Source: HXMU1420-2 sp040830545 | GTDB taxonomy: Bacteria; Pseudomonadota; Alphaproteobacteria; Rhodobacterales; Rhodobacteraceae | NCBI GenBank assembly: GCA_040830545.1 | Contig: JBFOMB010000027.1 | Span: 1 to 42,478, forward strand | Direction: 5' to 3' | Length of the DNA: 42,478 nucleotides | In this document: piece by piece, positions 15,282-24,070 of the stretch | Position numbering within the stretch: position 1 is the first letter of the stretch | How the letters are laid out: each line of letters begins with the position of its first letter | The notes under the pieces: generated by a model | What the model was told of the DNA's origin: nothing | Databases searched by the model: none | What the model saw: the letters and a program-made list of their open reading frames with translations, nothing else | Made by a program: the position numbers and the translations under genes

Positions 15282-16279
15282 GCGCGCCTCGGGATGTCTT
15301 CGGGGAAGAGGGCTGCGAAATGGCCCGGTGCAACCTCGCTCAGTGGCGGCACTTCGCGTTCATAGCGCGATCCGGGCTCCAGTTCAGGGTTGCGCGGATG
15401 GAACACACAGCCCGAAGGCCGTTCCAGTGGCGACGGGATGTCGCCCGGGATCGGGGTCAGCGGTGCGTCCAGATCGTCGAGCTTGGGCAGCGCGTTGATC
15501 AGGCCACGGGTATAAGCGTGAGCCGGATGGTGAATCACGTCGCGCACCGGGCCGCTTTCCAGAATCCGGCCCAGATACATCACCGCAACCCGGTCGGCCG
15601 TTTGCGCGATCACACCCAGATCGTGGGTGATGAACAGGATGCCCATGCCGAATTCAGCCACCAGATCCTTCATCAGGTCGATCACCTGCGCCTGTATGGT
15701 CACGTCCAGCGCCGTGGTGGGTTCGTCTGCGATCAACAGCTTGGGCTTTGTGGACAGCGCCATGGCGATCATCGCCCGCTGCCGCATCCCGCCGGACAAT
15801 TCGAAAGCATACTGGTCGATCCGGCTGGAGGGTTCCAGAATACCGACACGATCCAGCATCTCGATCGACAGCTCGCGCGCCTGCTTCTTGGTCATGTCGG
15901 AATGCAGCTGCAATTGCTCGATCATCTGTTTGCCGATGGTCATCGCGGGCGCGAAGCTGGCCATTGGCTCCTGGAAGATCATCGAGATTGCGCCGCCACG
16001 CACCACCTTCAACTCGGACGGGCGGCGCAGGGACAGCACGTCCACCGGCCCTGTGTCCGTGTGCAGCGTGATCTTGGACTCCGGCGCATAAACCGCATTT
16101 GACGCATTCAAATGCATCAGCGATTTCGCGGTCACGGATTTGCCCGAGCCGCTTTCGCCCACCAGCCCCAGCACCTCGCCCTTGTCCAGCGAGAAGCTGA
16201 CATTATCGACCGCCGTCACCAGACCTTCGTCAGTCCGGAATTGCAGGGTCAGGTTTTCGACCTCGATCAGCGCACTCAT
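15278..16279 (-). CDS. ABC importer ATPase, OppD/DppD type
   Basis: 333 residues from ATG 16279, which overlaps the permease stop by 4 bases (ATGA); an upstream in-frame extension is therefore not needed. Walker A is G41-ESGSGKS, the Q-loop 'MIFQEPMASFAPAMTIG', the signature 'LSGGMRQRA', Walker B 'LLIADEPTTALD', and the switch His lies in 'LFITHDLGVI'. The C-terminal region has the OppD/DppD-type cysteine segment, reduced here to one Cys in 'PSGCVFHPRNP'; in many relatives several cysteines there bind an iron-sulfur cluster, so cluster binding is doubtful. Partner of the adjacent OppF-like ATPase. Confidence 0.92.
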   Translation of the reverse strand: MSALIEVENLTLQFRTDEGLVTAVDNVSFSLDKGEVLGLVGESGSGKSVTAKSLMHLNASNAVYAPESKITLHTDTGPVDVLSLRRPSELKVVRGGAISMIFQEPMASFAPAMTIGKQMIEQLQLHSDMTKKQARELSIEMLDRVGILEPSSRIDQYAFELSGGMRQRAMIAMALSTKPKLLIADEPTTALDVTIQAQVIDLMKDLVAEFGMGILFITHDLGVIAQTADRVAVMYLGRILESGPVRDVIHHPAHAYTRGLINALPKLDDLDAPLTPIPGDIPSPLERPSGCVFHPRNPELEPGSRYEREVPPLSEVAPGHFAALFPEDIPRRA

Positions 16280-17430
16280 TTGTTCTTGTCCGAATAGGGG
16301 TCCGCCGCATCCCGCAATCCATCGCCGACAAAGACGAAGGACATCACCAGAACGATGAAGAAGAGGACCGGGATGAAATACCACTGATAGTTCAACAGCA
16401 CGTCTGCGCTGGTCGCCTTTTGCAGCATCACGCCCAGCGAACTGACCGGGTCCTTCAGGCCAAGACCGATAAAGGACAGCGCGGTTTCGCTGAGAACCAT
16501 GTAAGGGAAGGAGATCACCAGATCGACGATGATATAGCTGGTGAAGCTGGGCAGCAGGTGCCGCCGGATGATGTGGCCCGGCCCCGCCCCGCTGAGTTGT
16601 GCGGCCAGCACGTATTCCTGGTTGCGTTCGGTCAGCAGATGGGTCCGCACACGTCGCGCGAGGGTCGGCCAGCCGATCAGGCCAAGGATCATGGATATGT
16701 AAAAGAATCTGGCCTCGGCCGTTAACTCGGGCGGCATGAACGCTGCAATGGCCATGAACAGCGGGATCGCTGGCACCGTTCGCACCGCGTCCGTGATCAT
16801 CTGGATCACGCTGTCGATCCAGCCACCATAATACCCGGCCACACCCCCGATGATCAGCGCCAGCACAAAGGCAATGAAAACCCCAATCGACCCGACCTTG
16901 AGCGAGGTCCAGACGGCGTGCAGCGTGCGCGAGAAGATATCCTGCCCGTCCTCATCCGTGCCAAACAGGTGTATCTTGGTGTCGTCCACGCCAAACAGGT
17001 GCACCGTACCCGGGATGAAACCCAGCAGCTTGTAGCTGTCGCCCTTCACGAACCACCGGACGTAGTGGCGCGTATCCTCGTCCACTTTGGTCACCCAACG
17101 GAAATTCGTTGCCAGCGACCGTTCGCGTGTCACGCCATGGATAAACGGGCGCATGGAACAGCCGTTCTTGTCACAGAATTGCGGGATTTGCGGCGCGCCG
17201 TTGGTGTAATCCTTGTCCCGGCCCGCAATCGTCGGATCGTAGGGCGACAGAAATGGCGCAAAAATCCCAGCAAAAACCATGAAGATCAGCAGAAACGCCG
17301 CGACCATCGCTGCTTTCTGTTTCTTGAACCGCGCCCAGATCAGCTGCCGTTGGGAGGCGGTGAAATACGCTTCCTTCGCCTTTTGGGCCTGAAGGTCGAC
17401 TTTTGTATCCTGTGTGTCTGTCATGCTCAT
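16276..17430 (-). CDS. ABC importer permease, OppC/DppC type with large periplasmic insertion
   Basis: 384 residues from ATG 17430, four bases after the stop of the other permease gene; a second ATG two codons later and a TTG five codons earlier are alternatives. An N-terminal 'OppC_N' helix (about AAFLLIFMVFAGIFAPFLSPYDP) is followed by roughly 100 extra residues before the transport domain, including two cysteines in 'FCDKNGCSM' and 'HLFGTDEDGQDIFSR'. Similar enlarged loops occur in YejE-type permeases. Five more membrane helices follow, with the coupling loop 'EYVLAAQLSGAGPGHIIRRHLLP'. The insertion may contact the large binding protein encoded upstream. Confidence 0.9.
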   Translation of the reverse strand: MSMTDTQDTKVDLQAQKAKEAYFTASQRQLIWARFKKQKAAMVAAFLLIFMVFAGIFAPFLSPYDPTIAGRDKDYTNGAPQIPQFCDKNGCSMRPFIHGVTRERSLATNFRWVTKVDEDTRHYVRWFVKGDSYKLLGFIPGTVHLFGVDDTKIHLFGTDEDGQDIFSRTLHAVWTSLKVGSIGVFIAFVLALIIGGVAGYYGGWIDSVIQMITDAVRTVPAIPLFMAIAAFMPPELTAEARFFYISMILGLIGWPTLARRVRTHLLTERNQEYVLAAQLSGAGPGHIIRRHLLPSFTSYIIVDLVISFPYMVLSETALSFIGLGLKDPVSSLGVMLQKATSADVLLNYQWYFIPVLFFIVLVMSFVFVGDGLRDAADPYSDKNK

Positions 17431-17434
17431 GGGA

Positions 17435-18439
17435 TCACCGGACAATGCTTTTGCGGACGCGCGGGTCTACGACGGCCAGCAACACATCTGTTGCAAAGTT
17501 CAGGGCAACGATGGAAGCGGTCAGAAGGAAGATGATCGCGCCTGCCAATTGCTGGTCGTTTGATCGGGCCAATGCCTCGATCAACAGCGCGCCCGCGTCC
17601 GTCAGGATCAGGATCAGCGCGACAATCGGCAATTCGTTGAAGATACGGTTCAGGTCGAACCCCAGCGAGTTCACGATGGGCCCCAGCGCGTGCCGTGCCG
17701 GGTAGTTCCACAGCAGCTTGCGACCATGTACGCCGCGCGCGGCGGCGGCGGTCACGTAAAGCTTGCCAATCTCATCCGACATCAACGCACGTACGGTTTG
17801 CAGCGCAAAGGCCGTGGCCGACCAGCCAAGGATGAAGATCGGCAGCCACGCATGGCTCAGCAAATCCAGGAATTTGCCCCAACTCCATGGCGCATCCCTG
17901 TATTCCGCTGAAAACAGCCCGGTCAGCGTTTCCCCGAACCACACAGTCGAGGCCAGCATAATCATCAGCGCCAGCAGAAAGTTCGGCATTGCCAGCCCCA
18001 GATAGGACAGCAGGCGCAGCATGTTGTTGACAAAAGCGTTGTTCGATGCGGCGGCAAAAATTCCGACTGGGATGGCGATCAGATAGGCCAGCGCCAGAGC
18101 CGACAGGCAGATCGCCAGCGACAGCAGGAACTTGTCCCCCAAAAGCTGCGCGATATTCACCCGCAGGATACAGCTGTCGCCGAAATCTCCCTGGAAGGCC
18201 CCGACGATCCAGTTGCCCCAGCGTTGCAGGAAAGGTTTGTCCAGTCCCAGCCGCTGCCTCTCGACCTCGATATCTTCGACCGAGATGCCGGACCCTTGGG
18301 TGTTCTTGAAGGCCAGGTACCGTTCCGCGCAATCGCCCGGCACCAGTTCCATCAAGGAAAACACGATCAAGGAAACCAGGATCAGCGTAAACAGCGCCAT
18401 GATGGCGCGGGTCGCAACGAAGCGAGCGAATTGCAGCAT
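17435..18439 (-). CDS. ABC importer permease, OppB/DppB type
   Basis: 334 residues; ATG at 18439 puts the first membrane helix (FVATRAIMALFTLILVSLIVFSLMELVPGD) at the N-terminus, as usual for this family. Six transmembrane segments are visible. The coupling loop reads 'YVTAAAARGVHGRKLLWNYPARHAL'. It lies 106 bases downstream of the binding-protein gene; that gap contains a strong hairpin. Forms the membrane channel with the OppC-type permease. Confidence 0.9.
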   Translation of the reverse strand: MLQFARFVATRAIMALFTLILVSLIVFSLMELVPGDCAERYLAFKNTQGSGISVEDIEVERQRLGLDKPFLQRWGNWIVGAFQGDFGDSCILRVNIAQLLGDKFLLSLAICLSALALAYLIAIPVGIFAAASNNAFVNNMLRLLSYLGLAMPNFLLALMIMLASTVWFGETLTGLFSAEYRDAPWSWGKFLDLLSHAWLPIFILGWSATAFALQTVRALMSDEIGKLYVTAAAARGVHGRKLLWNYPARHALGPIVNSLGFDLNRIFNELPIVALILILTDAGALLIEALARSNDQQLAGAIIFLLTASIVALNFATDVLLAVVDPRVRKSIVR

Positions 18440-18489
18440 GGAGCTATCCCGTAGTCCCGTTGCGGGTTGGCCCCGCTTTGAATTCTTGC

Positions 18490-18518
18490 GACGCCGGGCG
18501 GGCACCCCGCCCGACGTC
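18490..18518 (-). promoter_or_regulatory. Intercistronic hairpin between binding-protein and permease genes
   Basis: A long GC stem is centred on GGGCGGG (18496-18502) and CCCGCCC (18506-18512) with a three-base loop, extended on both sides by C-G and GACG/CGTC pairs with one mismatch. It lies 27 bases after the binding-protein stop and has no T-run. Such structures commonly protect or attenuate a transcript so that the binding protein is made in excess over the membrane subunits. Confidence 0.6.
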
Positions 18519-18545
18519 AGTTAGCATGTTAGATACCAATCCGGC

Positions 18546-20585
18546 TTATTCGTCCAGCCACCACTGCGTGGCGCGGTACGGATAGGTCCGATAGTACTCG
18601 TAAGAGTGTGTCTTGGTCTCGGTGAAGTTGATCAAGTTGTTGCGATGGATCATCGGCGCCGGTGCCTGCACCGTCCCGATGAACATCAGTTGCTCGGTCA
18701 TGTTCTTGACCAGGCGTGCGCCAACTTCGTTGAACTCGGCCGATCCCGCAGCAGCGGATTGCAGCGTGTTGATGTCGTCCATCATGCGCTGTGCCCATGC
18801 TGGCGGCTCAACACCTGCGGTCCCGTTGGTATCAACCCATTCGGCCCACAGCATCGCGTTGCGGTTGCCGAAGTAGTTTTCATACGGCGGCACCCACAGC
18901 TCGTTGTTGCCCAGCACGATGGCCAGCGGCTGGCTCTTGCGCCACATGGACACGTCCAGCTTGTTGGAGGACTGAGCCGAACGATACTCGTCCGGGGTCA
19001 CTTCCTTCACAACCGAGTCGATGCCCACGTCACGCCAGTACTGCGACACCAGTTCAACGGTCTGACCGGCGATGCCCTGAGTCGAGAAGTTCAGGTTCAG
19101 CACCAGCTTGTCGCCGTTGGGCAGATCACGCATGCCGTCGCCATCCTTGTCGACCACGCCCAGCGCGTCCAACTTCGCCTTGGCGCCGTCCGGGTCGAAA
19201 CCGGTCATGTAGCTGGCCGCAGAAGGATCAGCAAAGTCAGGCAACGGCGAGAAGCCGTTATATGCCTTGGGCGTGCCCTGACCGAAGAACGCGATTTCGT
19301 TCAGCTCGTCGCGGTTGATCGCAATTGACATCGCTTCGCGGAACGACAGGTCAGAAAAGACCGCGCGTTTGGCTTCGTCTTCGTGCGTAACGTTGAACCC
19401 AAACGCACCAATCGTGATCTCAGGCTTCAGGTGTACGGTGTAGCCACCCTTTTCCTGACCTTCCAGCAGGATCGGTGCGCCAGCCAACTGCAGCGACTGC
19501 GCCTTGTAGTCGACTTCGCCGTTCACGATCTTGAGCAGGCGGACTTCGTTGTCGTTGATATAGACTTCGTCCTGCTCAGAGATATAGGGCAGCTGCTGAC
19601 CCGTGGTGTCCACCTGGTGGAAATACGGGTTGGCGACCAGATGACGGCCTTCGGTGGTGTCCGTAACGTAGAAATGGCTTTCCAGCGTCGGAACAGCCGC
19701 CTTGGGCAGACCGTCGATCAGCTCGGGCTTGGACAGCATCGGCGACGGCGTGTCGGTCCAGTCCGAGTTGCCGTAGTAAGCCTTGATCGCGTCATAGCCG
19801 TTTTCAAAGCCCAGCGACTGTGCATAGGCGTCCGCGTCTGCGTTGATGTCCGGGTGGAACTGACCCAGGAAGTGCATCGGCTGGAAGCCCTGCGCGTAAG
19901 ACGTCGCAAAGTGGGCCAGCAGGCCCGGCTTGGGCGCGGGCAGGTTGAACACGACTGTGGTCGCATCCGGCGTGTCCACGGTCATCGCTTCGCCACCGAC
20001 CAGGACATAGTCCTTCGCGGTTTCAAAGATGTTTTTGTCCAGCATCAGGTTGTCATGCCAGAACTTTACATCCGCGCTGGTGAACGGCGCGCCATCGGAC
20101 CACTTGTGGCCTTCACGCAGTTCAAAGGTCAGCTGCGTGAAATCGTCGTTCCACGTCCACGACTTTGCGATATTCGGAACAACGGTCTGCAGGTCATCGG
20201 AATAACGGACCAGGTTTACGTGACGCACGGACAGAAAGTCCGATGTGCCCGCTTCGGTCGCGTTCGACAGAACGTCCAGTGTTCCGCCGTATTTGCCGAC
20301 CTGCTCATAAGGCACCATGACCAGCGGTTCGGACGGCAGACGCTCGGCCAGCGGCGGCAGCTCCGGGTTGCCTTTGATCTTGCCGTTCAGTGCGGCCATA
20401 TCCGGGTTTGCGGAAAATGTCATTTCGCAACCTGCAGCAGCCTGGAATTCGTCCAGTTCAAATTGCTGCGGGTAAGCGCCGGGTGCGACACCCTTCATAT
20501 CAGCGACCGTGATCGCCGGGCAATTCGCGAAGGCCGCGCCCGGAAGGGCGATGGCAGCAACGCCAAGAAGTAGAACGCGTTTCAT
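18546..20585 (-). CDS. ABC importer periplasmic binding protein, family 5 (large form)
   Basis: 679 residues from ATG 20585, with AGGAGA 7 bases upstream. A signal peptide (MKRVLLLGVAAIALPGAAFA) exports it. The mature protein has the family 5 solute-binding (peptide/nickel/opine) fold: 'KYGGTLDVL', 'IAKSWTWNDDFTQLTFELREGHKWSDGAPFTSADVKF' region, 'FSDLSFREAMSIAINRDELNEIAF', 'YRTYPYRATQWW' at the end. At about 680 residues it is larger than DppA/OppA (about 540) and close to the AgpA-type proteins that bind alpha-galactosides in rhizobia. With a DeoR regulator next door, a sugar or sugar-conjugate ligand is plausible, but peptide or opine ligands are not excluded. First gene of the five-gene operon. 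Confidence 0.9.
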   Translation of the reverse strand: MKRVLLLGVAAIALPGAAFANCPAITVADMKGVAPGAYPQQFELDEFQAAAGCEMTFSANPDMAALNGKIKGNPELPPLAERLPSEPLVMVPYEQVGKYGGTLDVLSNATEAGTSDFLSVRHVNLVRYSDDLQTVVPNIAKSWTWNDDFTQLTFELREGHKWSDGAPFTSADVKFWHDNLMLDKNIFETAKDYVLVGGEAMTVDTPDATTVVFNLPAPKPGLLAHFATSYAQGFQPMHFLGQFHPDINADADAYAQSLGFENGYDAIKAYYGNSDWTDTPSPMLSKPELIDGLPKAAVPTLESHFYVTDTTEGRHLVANPYFHQVDTTGQQLPYISEQDEVYINDNEVRLLKIVNGEVDYKAQSLQLAGAPILLEGQEKGGYTVHLKPEITIGAFGFNVTHEDEAKRAVFSDLSFREAMSIAINRDELNEIAFFGQGTPKAYNGFSPLPDFADPSAASYMTGFDPDGAKAKLDALGVVDKDGDGMRDLPNGDKLVLNLNFSTQGIAGQTVELVSQYWRDVGIDSVVKEVTPDEYRSAQSSNKLDVSMWRKSQPLAIVLGNNELWVPPYENYFGNRNAMLWAEWVDTNGTAGVEPPAWAQRMMDDINTLQSAAAGSAEFNEVGARLVKNMTEQLMFIGTVQAPAPMIHRNNLINFTETKTHSYEYYRTYPYRATQWWLDE

Positions 20586-21230
20586 TACGTCTCCTGTTGG
20601 TGAGTGGTTTTTATGTCTGTGCATGACCGTGTGTTTCCCATGAACATACCTTCGGGACCCTTTGGATTGCGCAGTACGGCCAAAACTCGTGGACCGAAAC
20701 ATGCGTTTCCCATGGTGTTCCAAACGCCTCCTTCTGGGTGGCCGGTCGTGAACAGATACGACGGACGGTCGTCGTTTGCCGGGGTTGGGTGACGGTTTTA
20801 TGACACCCGAACGGTGCCGGATGGTGAACCCTCGCACGCCCAACCACGGCATGCCACTTGGTTATCGTTTCAGTTCCGTCATATGCCTTGCGTCCGCGGT
20901 GCTGCCTTCACAGAACACACAAATTCGCAACGCCTTGCATTTCTTTGACTTTATTCCCCCCTCGTCCTTCAACACTGCAGCTCACCTAACCAGTTTCAGC
21001 CTATCAGACAGCATTCGGCAAGCCGCAAATTTCACCCGCTCCTCCGATTCGGCGGACAGGGCCTGTGACAAATTATGCGTTTTTATTTTCTTTTGGACGT
21101 TTTTTGTTCGCTCACGGGTTCAGCAAAACCGTGTTCCAACATCACATGAGTGGCCCGCTTCTGGTGAATCGACCTGACAATTCGGGGTAAAACCTGTTAG
21201 TCGCTGTGCAAGGAACAAGGAATTATCGTG
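20586..21230. promoter_or_regulatory. Divergent control region between the ABC importer and its DeoR regulator
   Basis: About 645 bases without a convincing gene separate the two divergent starts. The 10-mer GTTTCCCATG occurs twice, at 20633-20642 and 20705-20714 (72 bases apart), both within 130 bases of the binding-protein start. A small inverted repeat ACGAC / GTCGT lies at 20758-20772. The right half (from about 20880) is AT-rich, with T-runs near 21075-21110 upstream of the regulator. I cannot place the -35/-10 elements with certainty. Confidence 0.45.
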
Positions 21231-22022
21231 ATGCACGAACCGGGGGAATACGCGACCCATCGCGAGGTCGAGCTGCTTGAAACCCTTCGCAGTTTCGGTG
21301 GTACGGCCCGCACGACCAGTCTGGCCGAGACCCTGAAAGTGAGCGAAGAAACCGTTCGTCGCACAATCAAATCGCTTGCAAAAACCGGTGCGGTACGTCG
21401 GGTGCATGGCGGCGTCTACCTCGTGAACTCCGAGGCAACCAAGCCGGTCGCCTCGCGGCTGGAAAATCGCGCCGTCGAAAAGACACGAATCGCAGAAGCT
21501 GCCGCCGCGCTGATTCCCAACCAGGTGTGTGTGTTCCTCGACGTCGGTTCGACCACGGCCCACGTTGCCCAATCCCTGCGTCGCCATAACAACCTGACGG
21601 TGGTCACCAACGGGCTTTTGGCCGCGCAGTCTCTGGTCGGACGCAATGGCAATCGTGTCTTTCTGGCAGGGGGAGAGTTGCATGACGTCGAAGGCGGCGC
21701 GTTCGGCCCGGAAACTTCTGCATTTGTCTCTCAATTCAACATCGATATCGCGGTCTTGTCTGTGGACGGCATCGACGAACGTGGCGGCTTCTTGTTGGAA
21801 GGCAGCGCAGAGGCCGGGCTTGCCCGCGCCGTTGCTGCCAAAACCCGGCGCGTCATGGTGGTCGCCGATCAGGCCAAATTCGGCGTCAGCGCACCCATTG
21901 TGGCCTGCGATCCGACCCATGTTGACGTGTTGGTGACGGACAAACCGCTCAACGACACGTTCAACCGTTTGGTCACCGGTTGGGATGTAGAGTTGATTGT
22001 CACGGACACGGATGGCGGCTGA
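21231..22022 (+). CDS. DeoR/GlpR family transcriptional regulator
   Basis: 263 residues from ATG 21231 (a GTG immediately before is an alternative); AAGGA lies about 10 bases upstream. The N-terminal helix-turn-helix (about 15-60, 'GTARTTSLAETLKVSEETVRRTIKSLAKTGAVRRVHGG') is the standard DeoR type. The rest is the sugar-phosphate-sensing DeoRC domain with 'FLDVGSTTAHVAQSL', 'VVTNGLLAAQSL' and 'MVVADQAKFGVSAP'. These proteins usually repress sugar-uptake operons until a phosphorylated sugar binds. Divergent placement from the ABC importer makes that operon the probable target. The following membrane-protein gene overlaps its end. Confidence 0.88.
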   Translation: MHEPGEYATHREVELLETLRSFGGTARTTSLAETLKVSEETVRRTIKSLAKTGAVRRVHGGVYLVNSEATKPVASRLENRAVEKTRIAEAAAALIPNQVCVFLDVGSTTAHVAQSLRRHNNLTVVTNGLLAAQSLVGRNGNRVFLAGGELHDVEGGAFGPETSAFVSQFNIDIAVLSVDGIDERGGFLLEGSAEAGLARAVAAKTRRVMVVADQAKFGVSAPIVACDPTHVDVLVTDKPLNDTFNRLVTGWDVELIVTDTDGG

Positions 22023-22908
22023 CCTCACTGGCACCCCACCCAATTCCACCCGGGGCCTTGAACGGGCGTTGGGGGATCGCGTCCGCGCGCGGGTGCCACA
22101 TGCCCTGGCTGAATTCATCATGTTCGTGCTCAAACAGGGCTGGGCCTGCCTGTTTGGAGCACTCTTGCTATTGGGCTTGATCCTGACGGACGCAATCTGG
22201 TCGCCCGATTGGACTATCACACGTTATGACGCCATGTTTGCCTATGCCATAGGCATTCAGGCGGCCTTCCTCGCCTGCCGGCTGGAGACCTGGCGCGAGG
22301 TGCGGGTCATCGCCCTGTTTCACCTGACCGGCACGGCCATGGAATTGTTCAAGGTCAACGCGGGCAGTTGGGCCTATCCCGAACCTGCCCTGCTGAAACT
22401 CTGGGGCGTGCCATTGTTTTCCGGCTTCATGTATGCGGCCGTGGGGTCCTACATGGCGCGTGTGATCCGCATCTTCGAAATGCGCTTTGCTCCTTACCCA
22501 CCGTTCTGGCTGACCATCTGTCTGGCAGTTGCGATCTACGTGAACTTCTTCGCCCATCACTACCTGCCCGACATCCGCTTGTTCCTATTCGTGGCCACCA
22601 TCCTGTTGTTCTGGCGCACCCGCATCTGGTTCCGCATCGGAGAGTCCGATTACTGGATGCCCCTGCCCGTCGCGGCGTTCCTGTCCAGCTTCTTCCTCTG
22701 GATCGCGGAGAACGTGGGCACCGGAACCGGCACATGGATCTATTCCGGAACTACGCAACTCGACTGGGTCAGTTTTGCCAAGATGGGATCGTGGTACCTG
22801 CTGCTCTATGTCAGCTTCGTCACCGTGACGCTGGTCTATCGCGACGCGCTTAGCCCGACGTCCCTCAAAGGAACCCGCGCCACATCAATACCGCGATCAG
22901 GAGAATGA
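22012..22908 (+). CDS. DUF817 family integral membrane protein
   Basis: 298 residues from ATG 22012, overlapping the end of the regulator gene by 11 bases, so probably co-translated with it. About seven to eight hydrophobic helices are visible, with family marks 'GTAMELFKVNAGSWAYPE', 'LFSGFMYAAVGSYMARVIRIFEMRF', 'YVNFFAHHYLPDIR' and 'AENVGTGTGTWIYSGT'. This pattern fits DUF817 (YoaT-like) proteins, whose role is unknown. Conserved Glu, Asn and His residues inside membrane segments suggest ligand binding or transport rather than a structural role. Its 3' end overlaps a convergent gene by 44 bases. Confidence 0.82.
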   Translation: MAADLTGTPPNSTRGLERALGDRVRARVPHALAEFIMFVLKQGWACLFGALLLLGLILTDAIWSPDWTITRYDAMFAYAIGIQAAFLACRLETWREVRVIALFHLTGTAMELFKVNAGSWAYPEPALLKLWGVPLFSGFMYAAVGSYMARVIRIFEMRFAPYPPFWLTICLAVAIYVNFFAHHYLPDIRLFLFVATILLFWRTRIWFRIGESDYWMPLPVAAFLSSFFLWIAENVGTGTGTWIYSGTTQLDWVSFAKMGSWYLLLYVSFVTVTLVYRDALSPTSLKGTRATSIPRSGE

Positions 22909-23239
22909 CCAGCGACAGCAGGTTAACTGCAAGGCTGGCCAGGATTCCCAGGAATCGCCCTTTGCGTTCGTCCGACGGATCGATGTCGGCCAGAAACGTC
23001 TCCACCTCCCGCCGCGCCGCCGTTACCGCGTCGCCGTCGATCATCATCCGCAGCTTGGGGTTCTGCGCCAGGTCCTCTGCCTCGATCATCTGGTGAACCG
23101 CACGCACGATGCGTTTGGGCAAACGGTACTTCCCGCGCGCCAAAACGGTCCGCAAGGTCCGCCCCCGCACGCGCAGTTTGTCTCGCATCAGCTTGACCAG
23201 TTCGGCGCTGTGATCGGATATGTCGATTGTGTCGGTCAT
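22865..23239 (-). CDS. Small protein with C-terminal membrane helix
   Basis: 124 residues, ATG at 23239. A basic, helical N-terminal two-thirds (with 'RGRTLRTVLARGKYRLPKRIVRAVHQMIEAEDLAQNPKLRMMID') precedes a single C-terminal hydrophobic helix (FLGILASLAVNLLSLVILLIAVLMW), making it a likely tail-anchored inner-membrane protein. I do not know the family, although the composition looks like a real gene. It converges on and overlaps the DUF817 gene by 44 bases, and is divergent from the esterase gene at 23317. Confidence 0.65.
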   Translation of the reverse strand: MTDTIDISDHSAELVKLMRDKLRVRGRTLRTVLARGKYRLPKRIVRAVHQMIEAEDLAQNPKLRMMIDGDAVTAARREVETFLADIDPSDERKGRFLGILASLAVNLLSLVILLIAVLMWRGFL

Positions 23240-23316
23240 GGCCGCGGACCCTACTGTTCGGGGCGGTACATCACAAGCCTCTGGCGCTGCAACGTGGGGC
23301 TGCGTATCTAGGCTTT

Positions 23317-24069
23317 ATGCTGAATACGATCCATCATGGTACCCCATCTCCTACACCTTTGATCATTGCGCATGGGCTTTATGGCTCTGCACGGAATTGG
23401 GGGGTGATTTCCAAACGGTTGTCGGACACGCGGTATGTGATTGCGGTGGACATGCGCAATCATGGGGCGTCGGATTGGACAAAGACACACAGTTACAATG
23501 ACTTGGCCGAGGATCTGGCGGAGGTCATCGCGCCCTATGGCCAGGCCGATGTGTTGGGGCATTCGATGGGTGGCAAGGCGGCGATGATGTTGGCGCTGAC
23601 CGCGCCGGAGCGGGTTAACCGCTTGATTGTAGGCGATATTGCGCCGGTGGCTTACACGCATAGCCAGATGCCGATGCTGGAGGCGATGCGGGGTGTGGAC
23701 CTGAGCGTGGTGCGCAAACGGTCGGATGCGGCGGAGCAATTGGGGGCGTTGGGGGTGGAACCAGCACTTCAGAGTTTCTTCACTCAGTCGCTCGACATAA
23801 AGAACGCTAAATGGCTTCTGAACCTCGACACGCTGGCCGAGGAGATGCCGAAGATCATGGATTTCCCTGATATTTCAACATCTTTCCCGAACCGCACCCT
23901 GTTCCTGACCGGAGCGGAGTCGGACTATGTGCAACCCAAGGACCGCCCCCGGATCAGGGAGCTGTTCCCCGCCGCGCGGTTCGTGAAACTCAAGGACGCG
24001 GGGCATTGGCTGCATGCGGATCAGCCCCGCGGGTTTGAGGCGGCGGTGAGGGCGTTTTTGGACGCCTAG
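23317..24069 (+). CDS. Alpha/beta hydrolase, YbfF-like esterase
   Basis: 250 residues from ATG 23317; the open frame extends upstream but lacks a better start and would overlap the divergent gene. Family marks are 'IIAHGLYGSARNW' (oxyanion region), 'VDMRNHGAS', nucleophile Ser in 'LGHSMGGKAAM', an acid Asp in 'FLTGAESDYV', and the catalytic His in 'DAGHWLHADQP'. The order and length match the YbfF-type acyl-CoA/ester hydrolases. Cytoplasmic. The substrate is unknown. The rhodanese gene converges on it with one base between stops. Confidence 0.83.
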   Translation: MLNTIHHGTPSPTPLIIAHGLYGSARNWGVISKRLSDTRYVIAVDMRNHGASDWTKTHSYNDLAEDLAEVIAPYGQADVLGHSMGGKAAMMLALTAPERVNRLIVGDIAPVAYTHSQMPMLEAMRGVDLSVVRKRSDAAEQLGALGVEPALQSFFTQSLDIKNAKWLLNLDTLAEEMPKIMDFPDISTSFPNRTLFLTGAESDYVQPKDRPRIRELFPAARFVKLKDAGHWLHADQPRGFEAAVRAFLDA

Positions 24070-24070
24070 G

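Noticed and set aside
14262..15365. A 367-codon plus-strand frame opposite the OppF-like ATPase
   Set aside because: Shadow frame; the ATPase on the minus strand has all expected motifs.
19383..20573. A 396-codon plus-strand frame opposite the binding protein
   Set aside because: Antisense shadow of a gene with clear family motifs.
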